NCBI RefSeq assembly: GCF_016908565.1
Contig: NZ_JAFBED010000002.1
Location: 372,001-436,000, forward strand
Reading direction: 5' to 3'
DNA length: 64,000 nucleotides
From: Sutcliffiella tianshenii
GTDB taxonomy: Bacteria > Bacillota > Bacilli > Bacillales > Bacillaceae_I
The notes under the pieces are model-generated. The model was not told the origin of the DNA. It did not search any database and worked only from the letters and a program-made list of their open reading frames with translations. Shown one piece after another: positions 34,668 to 46,475 of the stretch (its first letter is position 1; every line of letters starts with the position of its first letter). The position numbers and the translations under genes were made by a program.

Positions 34668-36824
34668 TCAAATCATCTGGTGCTTGATCATGACGGCCTT
34701 GATAGCCATATAATCGATTTCTTCCGGCAGAGCCTCTTTTATTGGTTTCAGCTTCTCGGCGCCAGCCTCTTCTACAGCTTGAATGATCGCTTTTTCATAT
34801 TCTTGTGGAATGAAAACATCCCAATCTATTACCACGTCTTCCTCTTCTGCACATTTAAATAGGTGGTTTTGAATGGTGATGGTACTCATTTCTCTTTCTT
34901 TTGCTATTTCCTTTATGGACAACCCTTCCATGAAAAGCTTGTAGGTAATAAGATGACTCGGCTCTCCTGTTGTAGCTTTGTTTCTTGTGCTTACTGGGGA
35001 TGGTTTACGCTGCGATGATTCCATCAGGTTCGAAGAAGTATCCATTTCTATGCCATTCTCTGTTACAAACCTGATTATCTCCTCTTCAAACAGCCTGCCA
35101 AACTTCTCGTATTTTTGTTCTCCCACTCCTTTGATTCCAAGCATGGCATCCTTATCCTGAGGGTAGAACTTGCTCATTTCCCTTAAGGTGCTATCGGAGA
35201 AGACGACATATGGCGGGATCCCGGCCTCTTCGGCGACCTTCTTCCTCAACGCTCTCAGGGCTTCAAATAAATCGCTGTTTTCCGATATCCGTTCCACCGT
35301 TTCCTTCAATTTTAAAAGGACCTTTTCTTGGTTCTTTAACACCGGTACAGCCCTCGAACCAAGTTTCACAATAGGATATTGGCCTTCAGTCAAATATAGA
35401 TAACCCTCTGCAATCAGGATATTTATCAAGTCAACAAGTTCCTTTTCCGTATAATTGCTCATAAGTCCATATGTAGGCAACTGTTCGAAGCGGAATTGCT
35501 GGATCCGCTTATCCTTTGAGCCTTTCAACACTTTTGCAACAAGCGTGGCACCGAACCTTTCATTCATTCGATGGATACACGAAAAAATCTTTTGTGCTTC
35601 AAGCGTAATATCCTGCTCGACATATTCATCTGAACAGTTGCTGCATTTCCCACAGTCTTTTTGCGTGGTCTCTCCAAAATATCGGACAATATAGCTTTGT
35701 AGACACTGTTGTGTGTAGCAATAATCCATCATGGATTGTAGTTTTTGGTATTCCTGCTGCTTTCTTTCGGGAGATCTGATGCTCTCTTCTATCAAAAATT
35801 TCTGTAACTGAACATCCCTTGCGTTAAACAGAAGCACACATTCACTTGCTTCTCCATCACGGCCTGCCCTTCCTGCTTCCTGATAATATGCTTCCACTGT
35901 CTTAGGCATATTATAGTGAACGACAAAACGGACATTCGATTTATCGATGCCCATTCCAAATGCATTGGTGGCAACCATGATTTTTACCTGATCAAAAAGG
36001 AAATCATCCTGGAATTGTTTTCGTTCCTCTTCAGAAAGTCCTGCATGATACTTCCCCACTGCATATCCTGTTTCGCTTAAAAGACCGTATAGTTGATCTA
36101 CTTCCTTTCTTGTGGAAGCATATACAATGCCAGCTTCGTCCTTATTTGCTTTTAAATATTTTTTTAGGAACGACTCTTTATTTACTCCTCTCAATACAGA
36201 AAAGGTTAGGTTTTCCCTTGTAAATCCTGTCACAAAGGTAAAATCCGCATCAATATTCAAAATGGAACTGATATCATGGATGACTTCCTTCGTGGCTGTC
36301 GCTGTAAAGGCTGCAATGATAGGATTTCCGGCGAGCCTTTGTATGAATGTGCCCACTTCCCTGTAGCTCGGTCTGAAGTCATGTCCCCATTGTGACATGC
36401 AATGAGCTTCATCGACTGCTACGAGTGAAATCTCGATATGCTGAATCGCATTAACAAAATCATAGGAATCAAGCCTTTCCGGTGCTAAATAAACAAGCTT
36501 CACTTCACCTTGTTCGATGAGCCCTAACCGATGCTGAACTTCACTGAAGGATAGCGAGCTGTTTATATATGTAGCCTTCACCCCGATGCTGTTCAAAGTA
36601 TCCACTTGATCTTTCATAAGGGAGATGAGAGGGGAAACGACAATGGTCACCCCATCCAAAAGCAATGCAGGTATCTGATAACAAATGGATTTTCCTCCCC
36701 CTGTCGGCATGACACCCAGCGTATTATTTCTATTCAATATGTTTTGTATGATTTGCTTCTGCCCAGGCCTGAAATCCTGATAACCGTAATAATGTTGAAG
36801 CATCTCAACAGCTTGTCCGTACAT
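34668..36824 (-). CDS. recQ: ATP-dependent DNA helicase RecQ
   Basis: This is a superfamily 2, 3'-5' DNA helicase for recombination and fork repair. The 718-residue protein has Walker [13 protein letters not shown] (about residues 39-50), the DEAH box in [17 protein letters not shown] (motif III) and the [10 protein letters not shown] motif VI. A Cys-rich zinc segment (CGKCSNC, about 390-396), the RQC region and an HRDC domain (about 510-590) follow. The tail contains a helix-turn-helix-like segment [30 protein letters not shown] precedes the ATG. Confidence 0.95.
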   Translation of the reverse strand: MYGQAVEMLQHYYGYQDFRPGQKQIIQNILNRNNTLGVMPTGGGKSICYQIPALLLDGVTIVVSPLISLMKDQVDTLNSIGVKATYINSSLSFSEVQHRLGLIEQGEVKLVYLAPERLDSYDFVNAIQHIEISLVAVDEAHCMSQWGHDFRPSYREVGTFIQRLAGNPIIAAFTATATKEVIHDISSILNIDADFTFVTGFTRENLTFSVLRGVNKESFLKKYLKANKDEAGIVYASTRKEVDQLYGLLSETGYAVGKYHAGLSEEERKQFQDDFLFDQVKIMVATNAFGMGIDKSNVRFVVHYNMPKTVEAYYQEAGRAGRDGEASECVLLFNARDVQLQKFLIEESIRSPERKQQEYQKLQSMMDYCYTQQCLQSYIVRYFGETTQKDCGKCSNCSDEYVEQDITLEAQKIFSCIHRMNERFGATLVAKVLKGSKDKRIQQFRFEQLPTYGLMSNYTEKELVDLINILIAEGYLYLTEGQYPIVKLGSRAVPVLKNQEKVLLKLKETVERISENSDLFEALRALRKKVAEEAGIPPYVVFSDSTLREMSKFYPQDKDAMLGIKGVGEQKYEKFGRLFEEEIIRFVTENGIEMDTSSNLMESSQRKPSPVSTRNKATTGEPSHLITYKLFMEGLSIKEIAKEREMSTITIQNHLFKCAEEEDVVIDWDVFIPQEYEKAIIQAVEEAGAEKLKPIKEALPEEIDYMAIKAVMIKHQMI

Positions 36825-36944
36825 AATGCACCTCTTTTTACTAAATGTAGATTGGTAAACTAATGAGTATAGGTGTTACGTGGAAAAAGAATAGAGTAGG
36901 TGGAAGGGGAACTACCACCATACTATCTGAATTTTTGATAGCAT

Positions 36945-37502
36945 TCAACTTTCTTCCTCAGGGAATAGTTCGTGGACGGTCTCGATCAAAGCTTGAAGAA
37001 TATTGGTTTCTTGCATATTTTCATTTTTGGCGAAGCTTGCGAGGATGCCCCTGTAATACCACTCCTGCTGTTCTGCTCCTCTATTGAACCGGGACCAAAT
37101 CGCATCTCCCGACTCTTTTTTGTCTTCGATGATACTTTGGAGATTATGCATTTTGTCGGCACAGATGACATATCCAGTCTCCCTATCCACCGTCATGATG
37201 TACTTTAGGGTATGATCTTTTCTTTCTTCCCATGGCGCATCCTTGACTGGCTCTGAACATCCCTCCACAATCCTCGCTACATTTTCGTTAAAAAGTATAG
37301 AAATGTCAGAGAGAGTAACTTCAGTGTCCTCCACAGTATCATGAAGGATGCCAGCACAGATTACATCTTCTGAACACCCGTACTCCTGCAAAATCATCCC
37401 CATTCTTACAGGGTGTACAATATAAGGTATGCTTGTCCCTTTTCTTACCTGACCTTGATGCGCCTTGGCCGCTACTTTCAAAGCTTTATCAATCTTATCC
37501 AT
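36945..37502 (-). CDS. HD-domain protein, possible small alarmone hydrolase
   Basis: The 185-residue protein is almost entirely one HD phosphohydrolase domain of the RelA/SpoT hydrolase type. It has AAKAHQGQVRKGTSIPYIVHP (about residues 10-30, with the first metal His), GILHDTVEDTEVTLSDI (the HD and Glu-Asp pairs) and YVICADKMHNLQSI (the last Asp). It has no synthetase, TGS or ACT domain. Stand-alone proteins like this include Mesh1-type small alarmone hydrolases. GGTGGGGGAG precedes the ATG at 37502. (p)ppGpp hydrolysis is inferred and has not been shown. Confidence 0.78.
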   Translation of the reverse strand: MDKIDKALKVAAKAHQGQVRKGTSIPYIVHPVRMGMILQEYGCSEDVICAGILHDTVEDTEVTLSDISILFNENVARIVEGCSEPVKDAPWEERKDHTLKYIMTVDRETGYVICADKMHNLQSIIEDKKESGDAIWSRFNRGAEQQEWYYRGILASFAKNENMQETNILQALIETVHELFPEEES

Positions 37503-37699
37503 CAAACTCCCCCACCTTACTATAAATTCCAAGTTCAGTTCTCTTATTCTATCATGTTATAACATCGTATTGCTTGATTTATATTTTCAGAATGTTTAAA
37601 ATTTACCTTACAATAGGTTGTCTAACAACTTGTATTGATAGTTTTGTATCCGCTTACATAGTTGGAAGCCTATTAGTATCTACTTAGGAGGAATTTTCA

Positions 37700-39220
37700 A
37701 TGATTTACGCTAATCCTGGTGAAAAAGATTCAATGGTTTCCTATAAGAACCGATATGACAATTTCATTGGTGGAGAATGGGTTGCACCTGTTAAAGGTGA
37801 ATATTTTGAAAATACCACTCCTATTACAGGACAGGTCTTCTGTGAGGTTGCAAGATCCACGTCAGAAGATATTGAATTGGCTCTCGATGCCGCTCATAAG
37901 GCAAAGAAAGCCTGGGGTCAAACCTCTGTTGCGGAAAGAGCAAACATACTAAATAAAATTGCCGATAGAATGGAAGAAAATCTGGAAATGCTTGCAGTTG
38001 CAGAAACTTGGGAAAATGGTAAACCTGTCAGGGAAACACTGGCTGCCGACCTTCCACTTGCAATTGATCATTTCCGATATTTTGCTGGCTGCATACGTGC
38101 ACAGGAAGGATCGCTTGGTGAAATCGATAATGATACCATTGCCTATCATTTCCATGAGCCACTAGGTGTTGTTGGACAGATCATCCCATGGAACTTCCCG
38201 CTCCTGATGGCTACCTGGAAGCTTGCCCCTGCACTTGCTGCCGGAAATTGCGTAGTATTGAAGCCTGCCGAGCAGACACCGGCATCCATTATGGAGCTGA
38301 CTGAACTTATAGCTGACCTCCTTCCTCCTGGGGTATTGAATATAGTTAATGGCTTTGGTGTGGAAGCCGGAAAGCCGCTTGCTTCGAGTGACCGTATTGC
38401 AAAAATTGCTTTTACCGGGGAAACCACGACCGGCAGACTGATCATGCAATACGCTTCACAGAATATCATCCCTGTCACACTCGAGCTTGGCGGCAAGTCG
38501 CCTAACATCTTCTTCGAGGACGTCCTTGCAGCTGATGACGATTTCTTTGATAAGGCCGTGGAAGGTTTTGTAATGTTCGCCCTTAACCAAGGCGAGGTAT
38601 GTACTTGCCCTTCCCGTGCACTGATCCATGAATCCATATACGATAAATTTATGGAACGGGCATTGGAACGAGTTGCACAAATCAAACAAGGAAATCCACT
38701 TGATACCGAAACCATGATCGGGGCACAGGCTTCGTCCGAGCAGTTGGAGAAGATTCTTTCCTATTTGGAGATCGGTAAAGAGGAAGGTGCCGAACTGTTG
38801 GCTGGCGGAGAGCGAAATGTGCTTGAAGGAGACCTTTCAGGTGGCTATTATGTAAAACCGACTGTCTTTAAAGGGAACAATAAAATGCGTATCTTCCAAG
38901 AAGAAATTTTTGGTCCGGTTGTATCGGTCACAACCTTTAAAACTGCAGAGGAAGCACTTGAGATCGCTAATAATTCCCTATATGGCCTTGGTGCAGGAGT
39001 ATGGACGAGGGATGTAAATACCGCATACAGATTCGGCCGTCAAATTGAGGCTGGCCGAGTATGGACAAACTGCTACCATGCTTATCCTGCAAATGCTGCA
39101 TTCGGCGGATATAAGATGAGCGGAATCGGACGGGAGAATCACAAGATGATGCTCTCCCACTACCAACAGACAAAGAATATGCTGGTGAGCTATAGTCCCC
39201 AGAAACTAGGATTCTTCTAA
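37700..39220 (+). CDS. NAD-dependent aldehyde dehydrogenase (ExaC/AldB type)
   Basis: The enzyme oxidises aldehydes, likely acetaldehyde or related short-chain aldehydes, to acids. The 506-residue protein has [23 protein letters not shown] (about 155-177), the catalytic Glu in [14 protein letters not shown] and the catalytic Cys in [11 protein letters not shown] (about residue 303), the form seen in the acetaldehyde/chloroacetaldehyde dehydrogenase branch. The start is ATG behind AGGAGG. It is coupled to the DUF779 gene one base downstream, a pairing common for this branch. Confidence 0.92.
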   Translation: MIYANPGEKDSMVSYKNRYDNFIGGEWVAPVKGEYFENTTPITGQVFCEVARSTSEDIELALDAAHKAKKAWGQTSVAERANILNKIADRMEENLEMLAVAETWENGKPVRETLAADLPLAIDHFRYFAGCIRAQEGSLGEIDNDTIAYHFHEPLGVVGQIIPWNFPLLMATWKLAPALAAGNCVVLKPAEQTPASIMELTELIADLLPPGVLNIVNGFGVEAGKPLASSDRIAKIAFTGETTTGRLIMQYASQNIIPVTLELGGKSPNIFFEDVLAADDDFFDKAVEGFVMFALNQGEVCTCPSRALIHESIYDKFMERALERVAQIKQGNPLDTETMIGAQASSEQLEKILSYLEIGKEEGAELLAGGERNVLEGDLSGGYYVKPTVFKGNNKMRIFQEEIFGPVVSVTTFKTAEEALEIANNSLYGLGAGVWTRDVNTAYRFGRQIEAGRVWTNCYHAYPANAAFGGYKMSGIGRENHKMMLSHYQQTKNMLVSYSPQKLGFF

Positions 39221-39221
39221 A

Positions 39222-39551
39222 ATGGAAAAGGTCAAGGCGACAGAGGCTGCTATTGAGCTGATAGAAAAGCTGAAAGCCAAACACGGTCCTGTTCTTTTTC
39301 ACCAGTCCGGTGGCTGTTGTGATGGCAGTTCACCCATGTGCTATCCTAGGGATGACTTTATGATCGGTGATTCTGATGTGTGTCTTGGGGAGATTGGTGA
39401 CACCCCCTTCTACATGAACAAAAAGCAATACGAATATTGGAAGCACACACAGCTCATCATCGACGTTGTTCAAGGACGGGGCGGGATGTTTTCCCTTGAA
39501 GGCCCTGAAGGTGTTAGGTTCCTTACCAGATCCAAAGTTTTCCCTTCCTAA
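39222..39551 (+). CDS. DUF779 protein
   Basis: The 109-residue protein has the family hallmark HQSGGCCDGSSPMCYP (about residues 26-41) with three Cys and a His, probably a metal or redox site. It starts one base after the aldehyde dehydrogenase stop with no separate promoter, so it is translated from the same mRNA. Its role is unknown; the steady gene pairing suggests it helps aldehyde oxidation or matures the dehydrogenase. Confidence 0.9.
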   Translation: MEKVKATEAAIELIEKLKAKHGPVLFHQSGGCCDGSSPMCYPRDDFMIGDSDVCLGEIGDTPFYMNKKQYEYWKHTQLIIDVVQGRGGMFSLEGPEGVRFLTRSKVFPS

Positions 39552-39552
39552 G

Positions 39553-39590
39553 AAAGGATGTCCCCAAATTCCAGGGGGCATCCTTTTTAT
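39553..39590. terminator. Bidirectional terminator
   Basis: AAAGGATGTCCCC and GGGGGCATCCTTT pair across loop AAATTCCA with a T-run, between convergent genes. Confidence 0.88.
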
Positions 39591-40567
39591 TACAGTTTTG
39601 TATGAGGCGGCTCCTCCATCCAGCCATGTTTAATCATCAACTTTCCACCATCTTTTGCATAATCGAAAATATCTTTTGCTATCATTGTCATAGTTGTCGG
39701 AAGATCAGACCGCAGACTAAAGGAAGTACCCAAAGCATTACTCGTTAATCCAAAGCTTGAGAGCAAGCTTGTTAAATACATCATCAACTTATCGGAAAAA
39801 GGAGCTTTTGTAGAAAGTGTCGGATTACCCCATGCAACTGCAGGAGGTTGGATATCACTTTTTAAAAGGATTTCACTGAAAGTATCGATTATTTTCTTTG
39901 CTAACTCCTTTCCTTCCTTGAAATACTTTTTCACATCTTTATCTTCTGTAACTTGTTCGAATCCTTTTAAAAGCTGGAATCCCAATATATTTGTTTCAAT
40001 CCCTTGATATATCAAAGAAAGCTCAATGACATTCAATGGCCTTTTTTCACTTAAAATGTTAAATCCAGCCATATAACCTTCCCCTTTTACAAACTCCGCT
40101 TTCTCAGGCATCGGAATCATCGGTGGTCGTGCAAGGATCCCTTCCTTTAAAAGAAACTGTGTCGTTGAATTGTAGGTATGATGAGACAGATTTGACATCC
40201 TCATGAAGAGGTCTGTAATGTCCTCTCTATAAGTCATGGTCAAATGAAGGGCATTCAAGCCGATTGTCACTTTCATCATGATTCTTAAAAAAAGCAAATC
40301 AAAATACTCGTCATACAACCGAGGAGTCCCAGAAATAACATCATTGCTGACATACCCCATGGGAATCGCTATGTTTTCTTTTTCAAATATACTCTTTATT
40401 TCGTTTATAAACTTGAGTTCCTCATCATAATAACTTTGTATAGGTTCTTTTAATTGTTCCTGCATCTGTGTCTCCAAAAAATGTTCCAAAATCCTCGCAA
40501 GCATCGTTTTTTGTTGATAGGTCATCCAGAGGTTTCCTATTTCAGAGGATGATAATTTTTTATCCAT
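39590..40567 (-). CDS. DUF3231 family protein
   Basis: The 325-residue protein is mainly helical. Two related halves are visible: each has an acidic helix region followed by GYVSNDVI-like or WGNPTLSTKAPFSD-like segments and a LHLT/TMTMIAKDIFDYAKDGGKLMI run. This matches DUF3231 proteins, abundant in Bacillaceae and often linked to sporulation or stress. No signal peptide is present. It is a single gene convergent with the aldehyde dehydrogenase operon. Function unknown. Confidence 0.82.
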   Translation of the reverse strand: MDKKLSSSEIGNLWMTYQQKTMLARILEHFLETQMQEQLKEPIQSYYDEELKFINEIKSIFEKENIAIPMGYVSNDVISGTPRLYDEYFDLLFLRIMMKVTIGLNALHLTMTYREDITDLFMRMSNLSHHTYNSTTQFLLKEGILARPPMIPMPEKAEFVKGEGYMAGFNILSEKRPLNVIELSLIYQGIETNILGFQLLKGFEQVTEDKDVKKYFKEGKELAKKIIDTFSEILLKSDIQPPAVAWGNPTLSTKAPFSDKLMMYLTSLLSSFGLTSNALGTSFSLRSDLPTTMTMIAKDIFDYAKDGGKLMIKHGWMEEPPHTKL

Positions 40568-40739
40568 TCCATTCCCATCCTTCCACTCTTTTCAATGACC
40601 TTAGTATGTACAGAAATAATACAGATATGATAATGCTGCCTTAAATTTTCAGCACTATGATAAAAAAAGAGACAACCCTTTCCGACATCGAGCATACCTA
40701 TTATTAGATAGACATGCTTGAAAAGGGAGTGGATTTTCT

Positions 40740-41201
40740 GTGAAATTCTTAATCGTAAAAAAGAGTTGGATCATTACAGTATTTCTTTTCTTCATAGTTG
40801 CCTTGGGCGGCTGGTATATCGTCAATATAGGCGTGATACCGACCACAGGGAAACCTGCACAGGATGATCAGTATATATATCATATGATTACCTCGGAATT
40901 TAAGACGACCTTGGCTGATGGCTCCGAAATGGAAGCCTATCGTTTTGATCCTGGTACCCTCACTGTTCCAAAAGGCAAGGAAGTTACAATCAGCGTCATC
41001 GGAGTGAACGGTTCTGAGCATCCTTTTACAATTGAAGGTACCGATATATCTGGTGTCATAAAAAAGGGCGAAGAGACGCTGATCACCACCACTTTTGACA
41101 AGCCTGGCGTGTATCAGCTGGTTTGTACAACACATACCAATCATGAACATCATGCGAACCAAAAAATCCCTCCAATGATTGCCTATATCTATGTATATTA
41201 G
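40740..41201 (+). CDS. Membrane-anchored cupredoxin-domain protein
   Basis: The 153-residue protein has an N-terminal membrane anchor (about residues 10-28) and an extracellular cupredoxin fold (about 48-153). Candidate type 1 copper ligands are His94 (SEHPF), Cys129 and His132 (CTTH), with Met146 possible though its spacing is long. The region CTTHTNHEHHAN is unusually His-rich. It could carry electrons or copper at the membrane surface. The start is GTG behind AAAGGGAGTGG. It is a single gene. Confidence 0.78.
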   Translation: MKFLIVKKSWIITVFLFFIVALGGWYIVNIGVIPTTGKPAQDDQYIYHMITSEFKTTLADGSEMEAYRFDPGTLTVPKGKEVTISVIGVNGSEHPFTIEGTDISGVIKKGEETLITTTFDKPGVYQLVCTTHTNHEHHANQKIPPMIAYIYVY

Positions 41202-41203
41202 GG

Positions 41204-41231
41204 AAGCTGGGTCACACCCGGCTTTTTTATT
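41204..41231 (+). terminator. Terminator of the cupredoxin gene
   Basis: AAGCTGGG/CCCGGCTT with a 5-nt loop is followed by TTTTATTTT. Confidence 0.85.
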
Positions 41232-41274
41232 TTCCCCAAAAACGAAATGATTCTTTTGCAACCCCTCTATTTAA

Positions 41275-42936
<1,662 letters not shown>

Positions 42937-42941
42937 TTCAG

Positions 42942-42972
42942 AAAAAAGTCTTCTTCTCGGAAGGCTTTTTTC
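42942..42972 (+). terminator. Terminator of the ABC-F gene
   Basis: AAAAAAGTCTTC pairs with GAAGGCTTTTTT (one G-U) across TTCTCG. Confidence 0.8.
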
Positions 42973-43057
42973 TAAATGACTGAAACCTTTTGGGACAATA
43001 AAACGTAGATAAGGCCAGCTTTCCAATTTAACTAGTTTAATAAAAGAGGTGTAGAAA

Positions 43058-44158
43058 TTGCCACAATCGAAGTGGTTTCGTATCGGCTATGGGCTGATTG
43101 TCATTTTATTGATCATTTACTTGCTTTCCCTTGTTAATTTCATTTTCACCCCTATTACTATCATGATCAAAACATTGTTTGCGCCAATCATATTGGCGGG
43201 AGTCATGTATTATCTGCTCCGGCCCCTGGTGAATCTGGTAGCTCGCTATATTCCAAGAGGATTGGCAATTTTAAGTATTTATTTAATGTTCATTGGATTG
43301 ATCACGTTATTGCTATTCCTGATCGGTCCAACCCTTCAGCAACAGGTAAACAGCTTAGTGAAAAATACACCTGATATTGTAAATGATATACGTGACTTTA
43401 CTGTTGAATTGCAGGAAAATGAGTATATTGCAAGATTCCAACAGGACGAGCGGTTCTCGTTAGAAGAAATTTCCGGTAAGATAGCTGATAATCTGAACGC
43501 CTATTTGACTGCTTTCGGATCGAACGTGATCAATGTCATAAGCGCCATAACAGGCTTTATCGTTTTGCTTGTCATCATTCCGTTTGTCCTCTTTTACATG
43601 CTGAAGGATGGAAACAGCCTTCCTGATCAGATAATAAAATTCATCCCAAGACAGCATGAACGTGAAGGACGGGATGTCCTAAAAGATATGGATATTGCCA
43701 TCAGTTCCTATATTCAAGGTCAGATCATAGTAAGTATTTTCGTAGGTGTGCTCATCTATATTGGATTTTTGATCATCGGCCTCGAGTATTCCCTTGTCTT
43801 GGCCTTGATTGCGATGTTCACCAATGTGATACCGTTCATTGGTCCATTCATTGGAACCATACCTAGTATCATCGTGGCATTTTTCGATGAACCGATCATG
43901 GCCCTTTGGGTTCTTATTGTGGTCATTATCGTCCAACAGCTTGAAAGTAATCTTGTTTCCCCACAGGTGATGGGAAAGAAACTAGACGTACACCCTTTGA
44001 CTATCATTTTATTATTGCTTGTAGCGAGTAAGTTTGCCGGCCTTTTGGGATTATTACTCGCAGTACCGACATATGCCATATCCAAAGTCGTGGTTCTCCA
44101 TACGATTCGTTTCATTAACTTGAGAAAGGTAAAAGTGACTGAAGATACACTTTTATGA
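43058..44158 (+). CDS. AI-2E family transporter
   Basis: The 366-residue membrane protein belongs to the AI-2E/UPF0118 family. Three N-terminal hydrophobic spans (about 10-95) precede a soluble amphipathic region (about 100-160). A further set of spans follows, with FTNVIPFIGPFIGTIPSIIVAFF near residue 250 and the conserved QQLESNLVSPQVMGKKLDVHPLTI near residue 290. Members act in autoinducer export or as sodium/proton antiporters. The start is TTG behind AGAGGTG. A strong terminator follows. Confidence 0.88.
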   Translation: MPQSKWFRIGYGLIVILLIIYLLSLVNFIFTPITIMIKTLFAPIILAGVMYYLLRPLVNLVARYIPRGLAILSIYLMFIGLITLLLFLIGPTLQQQVNSLVKNTPDIVNDIRDFTVELQENEYIARFQQDERFSLEEISGKIADNLNAYLTAFGSNVINVISAITGFIVLLVIIPFVLFYMLKDGNSLPDQIIKFIPRQHEREGRDVLKDMDIAISSYIQGQIIVSIFVGVLIYIGFLIIGLEYSLVLALIAMFTNVIPFIGPFIGTIPSIIVAFFDEPIMALWVLIVVIIVQQLESNLVSPQVMGKKLDVHPLTIILLLLVASKFAGLLGLLLAVPTYAISKVVVLHTIRFINLRKVKVTEDTLL

Positions 44159-44166
44159 TTCTTAAA

Positions 44167-44201
44167 GCATGGGAAGGTCTGCTCCTTCCCATGCTTTTTT
44201 T
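44167..44201 (+). terminator. Terminator of the AI-2E transporter gene
   Basis: GCATGGGAAGG/CCTTCCCATGC with loop TCTGCT is followed by seven T. Confidence 0.92.
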
Positions 44202-44286
44202 CTTTTCAATGGAACTAGAATTAATTTCCTGATATGATGGTATTAAGTTTTTAGTTCATTAACTTGAGAAAGCGTGGGGATAAGTG

Positions 44287-44934
44287 ATGGCTCAAACACA
44301 TACTTTTTCAAAAGGAGAGGAAATTGCCAATTCCATTACACATGGCATCGGCATTCTGCTTAGTGCAGCGGCACTGGTACTTCTCATCGTTTTTTCGGCA
44401 ATGAATGGGACACAACTACATATACTCACCTTCATCGTTTATGGCGTGACGATGCTGATGTTATATACCGCCTCCACTTTGTTGCATGCATTGCCTAAAG
44501 GCAGGGCAAAGAACGTCTTTGAGATCCTGGACCACTCCTCCATCTACTTTTTTATAGCTGGGAGCTATACTCCCATTACATTGATCATCATGGATGGGGT
44601 TTTGGGATGGACCCTATTCGGAATCGTTTGGACGCTTGCTCTGGCAGGCACGGTTTTCAAAGTATTCTTTGTACGCAAATTTCTTTTTGCCTCCACCATC
44701 CTATATGTATTGATGGGTTGGCTGGCTATCTTCGGCTGGAGTGAAATTACTGCAAAGGTGGGTATGACAGGTATCGCCTTCTTAGTCACAGGTGGGGTCG
44801 TATATAGCCTTGGCGCCATTTTCTATATGTGGCGGGCATTCCCCTATCATCATGCAGTGTGGCATGTCTTTGTGCTTGGAGGTACAGTGCTTCACTTCTT
44901 CTTCGTGTTGCTTTATGTGCTTCCTATAAAATAA
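44287..44934 (+). CDS. trhA: TrhA/hemolysin III family membrane protein
   Basis: The 215-residue protein has seven hydrophobic spans and the family metal-site pattern shared with adiponectin receptors: GEEIANSITHGIGILLSAAAL at the N-terminus, then STLLHALP, EILDHSSIYFFIAGSYTPI and the C-terminal HHAVWHVFVLGGTVLHF. In B. subtilis the homologue YplQ (TrhA) helps keep membrane fluidity. GTGGGGA precedes the ATG; a GTG lies one codon earlier. Confidence 0.92.
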   Translation: MAQTHTFSKGEEIANSITHGIGILLSAAALVLLIVFSAMNGTQLHILTFIVYGVTMLMLYTASTLLHALPKGRAKNVFEILDHSSIYFFIAGSYTPITLIIMDGVLGWTLFGIVWTLALAGTVFKVFFVRKFLFASTILYVLMGWLAIFGWSEITAKVGMTGIAFLVTGGVVYSLGAIFYMWRAFPYHHAVWHVFVLGGTVLHFFFVLLYVLPIK

Positions 44935-44964
44935 AACAAGCAGGAATCCCTGCTTGTTTTATTT
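44933..44964. terminator. Bidirectional terminator
   Basis: AAAACAAGCAGG/CCTGCTTGTTTT is a perfect stem with loop AATC between convergent genes. Confidence 0.92.
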
Positions 44965-44975
44965 TGCTTTGCTAT

Positions 44976-46418
44976 TTAATAGGTCGTAAACCTCAGTAGC
45001 TTCTGTATGCGATATAATACTTTTTTGACAGGAGTCGTTTCATCCTGATACTTTTCCAATGGAAGGGTGAACTCTGCATCTTCATTATTCCATAATCTTT
45101 GGAAATAGCTGTCCATTTCCTTTATGATATCTTCATTATTCGGTGCCATAATTTTAATATCCGTTTCCAGATTAAGATCAAACAGATTCCTTCTTGTAAA
45201 GTTTGCAGAACCTCCAATGATTGTCGACTCTTCTGGACGTTTGAAATAAATCATTTTTGGGTGATACTGCTCTCCGCCGGTATTAAACCATTTTATCTCT
45301 ATTTTCCCTTTCCCTTCCTCTACCATCTCCGCTGCCACAGGTCTATTTGGCATTCCAATTTTTTGTTGCCCAAAAGCATGTTCATTCGGATCGAGGACCA
45401 TCTTGATCGTTACCCCTCTTTGAGAAGCTGCTATCAGCTCATCCACTACTTTTCTTTCGGCTAGATAGAACATCCCAACCCAAATATCTTCTCCTTTTTC
45501 TGTTTGTTTGATTTCTTCTACAAGATGTTTTAGGATCTTCCCTTCTGTCAACAGTTGTACTGCAATATTTTTATTATCAGTTTCCTCTAGGTCTGCCTTA
45601 TTATCATAGGCTGGTAATTCTCCCTCATCAGAAAAATCAAGGACAGCCTGCTCAGTTTTGAGAAGATCTCCTATGATGGGACCTGAAACTTCGAATGCCG
45701 TATTGGAGTGGTAGCCACTAGCATCATGAGGATTTGCAGATGAAATGATTGCTGTCTTATCTGTAATGACAACTTTGCGGTGATTAGCTTTAACATTAAG
45801 TAATTTTAAATAGGAACGAACGGTTGTTTCTGGAGCATTTTTAGACATCGGGTTCTTTATCCAGCCAGTCCCTCCCTGCCCGAACCATTGAAAAAACACT
45901 CTCCATACACCTGAGTACAGTGGATTTGAATCGCGAAGCACGTCCAAATTTGTTTTCACTACTTTTATTCCACTTTCATCGAGCATCTTCAGCTCCTCCG
46001 CTTCATGGGAGCCATATGTGGTATTAATTTCGTCCGTTATAAAAACCATTTCCATTTGAGGGTTTTTCTTCTTTTTGTCAAGAAGCGCCTTCAATAAGTT
46101 TTCACTTAAGGGTGGAAAGTCTCTCTCCCCATCATTGTAGCCATTGAATAAAAACATATCGATAACCACAAATTCCTCAGCCTCTTCGATTACTTCGAAT
46201 ATTCGGTCGAATATTTCATGTTCCGTAACAACCTCATCATTTCTTTTATAAGTCAAATCGTAAAGGAATTCTACGTCATCGACATAATGCTCTTTCCCTT
46301 CAAAAGAAACATTTTCCGGCAATGGTTTGTAGCTATGATAGATACTTGTACCAATGACTATAAGAACAATAAATCCAATGAAAAGCGAAATTTTATATTT
46401 TTTTATCAGCCTGATCAC
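44976..46418 (-). CDS. Phospholipase D-family (cardiolipin synthase-like) membrane protein
   Basis: The roughly 480-residue protein has an N-terminal membrane span (about residues 10-28) and two PLD half-domains. The first HKD motif is NHRKVVITD (complete HxKxxxxD). The second reads YHPKMIYFK and lacks the Asp, but is followed by a GGSANFTRRN segment typical of the family. A phosphatidyl transfer or hydrolysis reaction on the outer membrane face is plausible. The start is GTG behind AGGGGGAAG; an ATG upstream has no such site. It differs from standard Cls in having one span and a modified second motif. Confidence 0.82.
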   Translation of the reverse strand: MIRLIKKYKISLFIGFIVLIVIGTSIYHSYKPLPENVSFEGKEHYVDDVEFLYDLTYKRNDEVVTEHEIFDRIFEVIEEAEEFVVIDMFLFNGYNDGERDFPPLSENLLKALLDKKKKNPQMEMVFITDEINTTYGSHEAEELKMLDESGIKVVKTNLDVLRDSNPLYSGVWRVFFQWFGQGGTGWIKNPMSKNAPETTVRSYLKLLNVKANHRKVVITDKTAIISSANPHDASGYHSNTAFEVSGPIIGDLLKTEQAVLDFSDEGELPAYDNKADLEETDNKNIAVQLLTEGKILKHLVEEIKQTEKGEDIWVGMFYLAERKVVDELIAASQRGVTIKMVLDPNEHAFGQQKIGMPNRPVAAEMVEEGKGKIEIKWFNTGGEQYHPKMIYFKRPEESTIIGGSANFTRRNLFDLNLETDIKIMAPNNEDIIKEMDSYFQRLWNNEDAEFTLPLEKYQDETTPVKKVLYRIQKLLRFTTY

Positions 46419-46475
46419 AAAGCTTCCCCCTACATTCATGTATATAATATATTTCCTCCATTTTCCTTATTAAAA

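Noticed and set aside
37590-37620. Sigma-B-like promoter before the aldehyde dehydrogenase gene
   Set aside because: GTTTAA is present but the -10 region fits GGGTAT poorly.
37645-37658. Catabolite-repression-like site before the aldehyde dehydrogenase gene
   Set aside because: TGTATCCGCTTACA matches the cre consensus only in part, including mismatches in the first half-site, so CcpA control is not supported.
40749-41261. Long minus-strand frame opposite the cupredoxin gene
   Set aside because: It is a shadow frame: it has no ribosome binding site, and the plus-strand gene shows a clear protein family.
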